This document shows positions 44,104 through 46,507 of a stretch of 46,507 nt of DNA, piece by piece (positions within the stretch are counted from its first letter, which is position 1; every line of letters begins with the position of its first letter). Made by a program: the position numbers and the translations under genes. This stretch comes from Rhodospirillaceae bacterium. GTDB lineage: Bacteria; Pseudomonadota; Alphaproteobacteria; Rhodospirillales; Rhodospirillaceae. The stretch is from the NCBI GenBank assembly GCA_019752235.1, contig JAIEMI010000013.1, positions 1 through 46,507 on the forward strand, read 5' to 3'. Below the pieces are notes generated by a model. That model searched no databases, was not told the DNA's origin, and was given only the letters and a program-made list of their open reading frames with translations.

Positions 44104-46507
<2,404 letters not shown>

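Overview
The window is a GC-rich chromosomal segment, most likely from an alphaproteobacterium. The support is the content and order of housekeeping genes: uvrA and ssb are divergent at the right end, and gyrA, coaD and a periplasmic cyclophilin lie together on the minus strand. Many catabolic genes, and short intergenic repeats with TGTCAT...ATGACA ends, fit the same assignment. It is read as about 46 features that can be supported. Most entries of the ORF track are high-GC shadows and are left out.

Left chromosomal part (1-19780): an MFS transporter, a short-chain dehydrogenase, an HpcH/HpaI aldolase, a plant/mycobacterial-type dihydroxy-acid dehydratase paralogue, a fumarylacetoacetase-family hydrolase, an alpha/beta hydrolase, a DUF1801 protein, an E. 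coli-type ilvD and a quinone-reductase-like flavoprotein. A copper locus follows: a P1B ATPase divergent from a CsoR-type repressor, with two palindromic operators between them. Then come a Tat-exported intradiol dioxygenase, a cupin, two small secreted proteins (one DUF411), a DUF1499 membrane protein, an unknown gene paired with an amidohydrolase, a PCu(A)C-like secreted protein without the copper ligands, and an acyltransferase-3.

Mobile element (19811-30660, about 10.85 kb): it is inserted in the 3' half of a tRNA-Lys(UUU) gene and bounded by a perfect 54-bp direct repeat (attL/attR). All its genes are on the minus strand. From attR they are a P4-type tyrosine integrase, an unknown 120-aa protein, an AlpA-like HTH protein, a zinc-finger/Toprim/SF3-type primase-helicase, and a 650-bp non-coding region dense in GTGGCA and TGCCTCA repeats (candidate origin). 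A tightly overlapping packaging operon follows: 74 aa, 245 aa, a TerS-like HTH protein, TerL ATPase, a 62-aa protein, and TerL nuclease as a separate gene. Last is a two-gene type I CBASS (CapV patatin phospholipase plus CD-NTase) next to attL. No capsid, portal, tail or lysis gene is present. The element therefore looks like a phage satellite that integrates, replicates, may direct DNA packaging with its own unusual split terminase, and carries an anti-phage system as cargo. It is the most interesting part of the window.

Right chromosomal part (30661-46507): a methyltransferase, a GT61-like glycosyltransferase, an unknown protein, a GNAT acetyltransferase, cyclophilin, coaD and gyrA, with a hairpin in the gyrA leader. 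Then come enoyl-CoA hydratase, nitronate monooxygenase, a transglutaminase-like protein, N-formylglutamate amidohydrolase, a DHA2 MFS exporter, a GIY-YIG protein and ssb. The window ends inside uvrA. All identifications come from reading motifs; no database search was possible.
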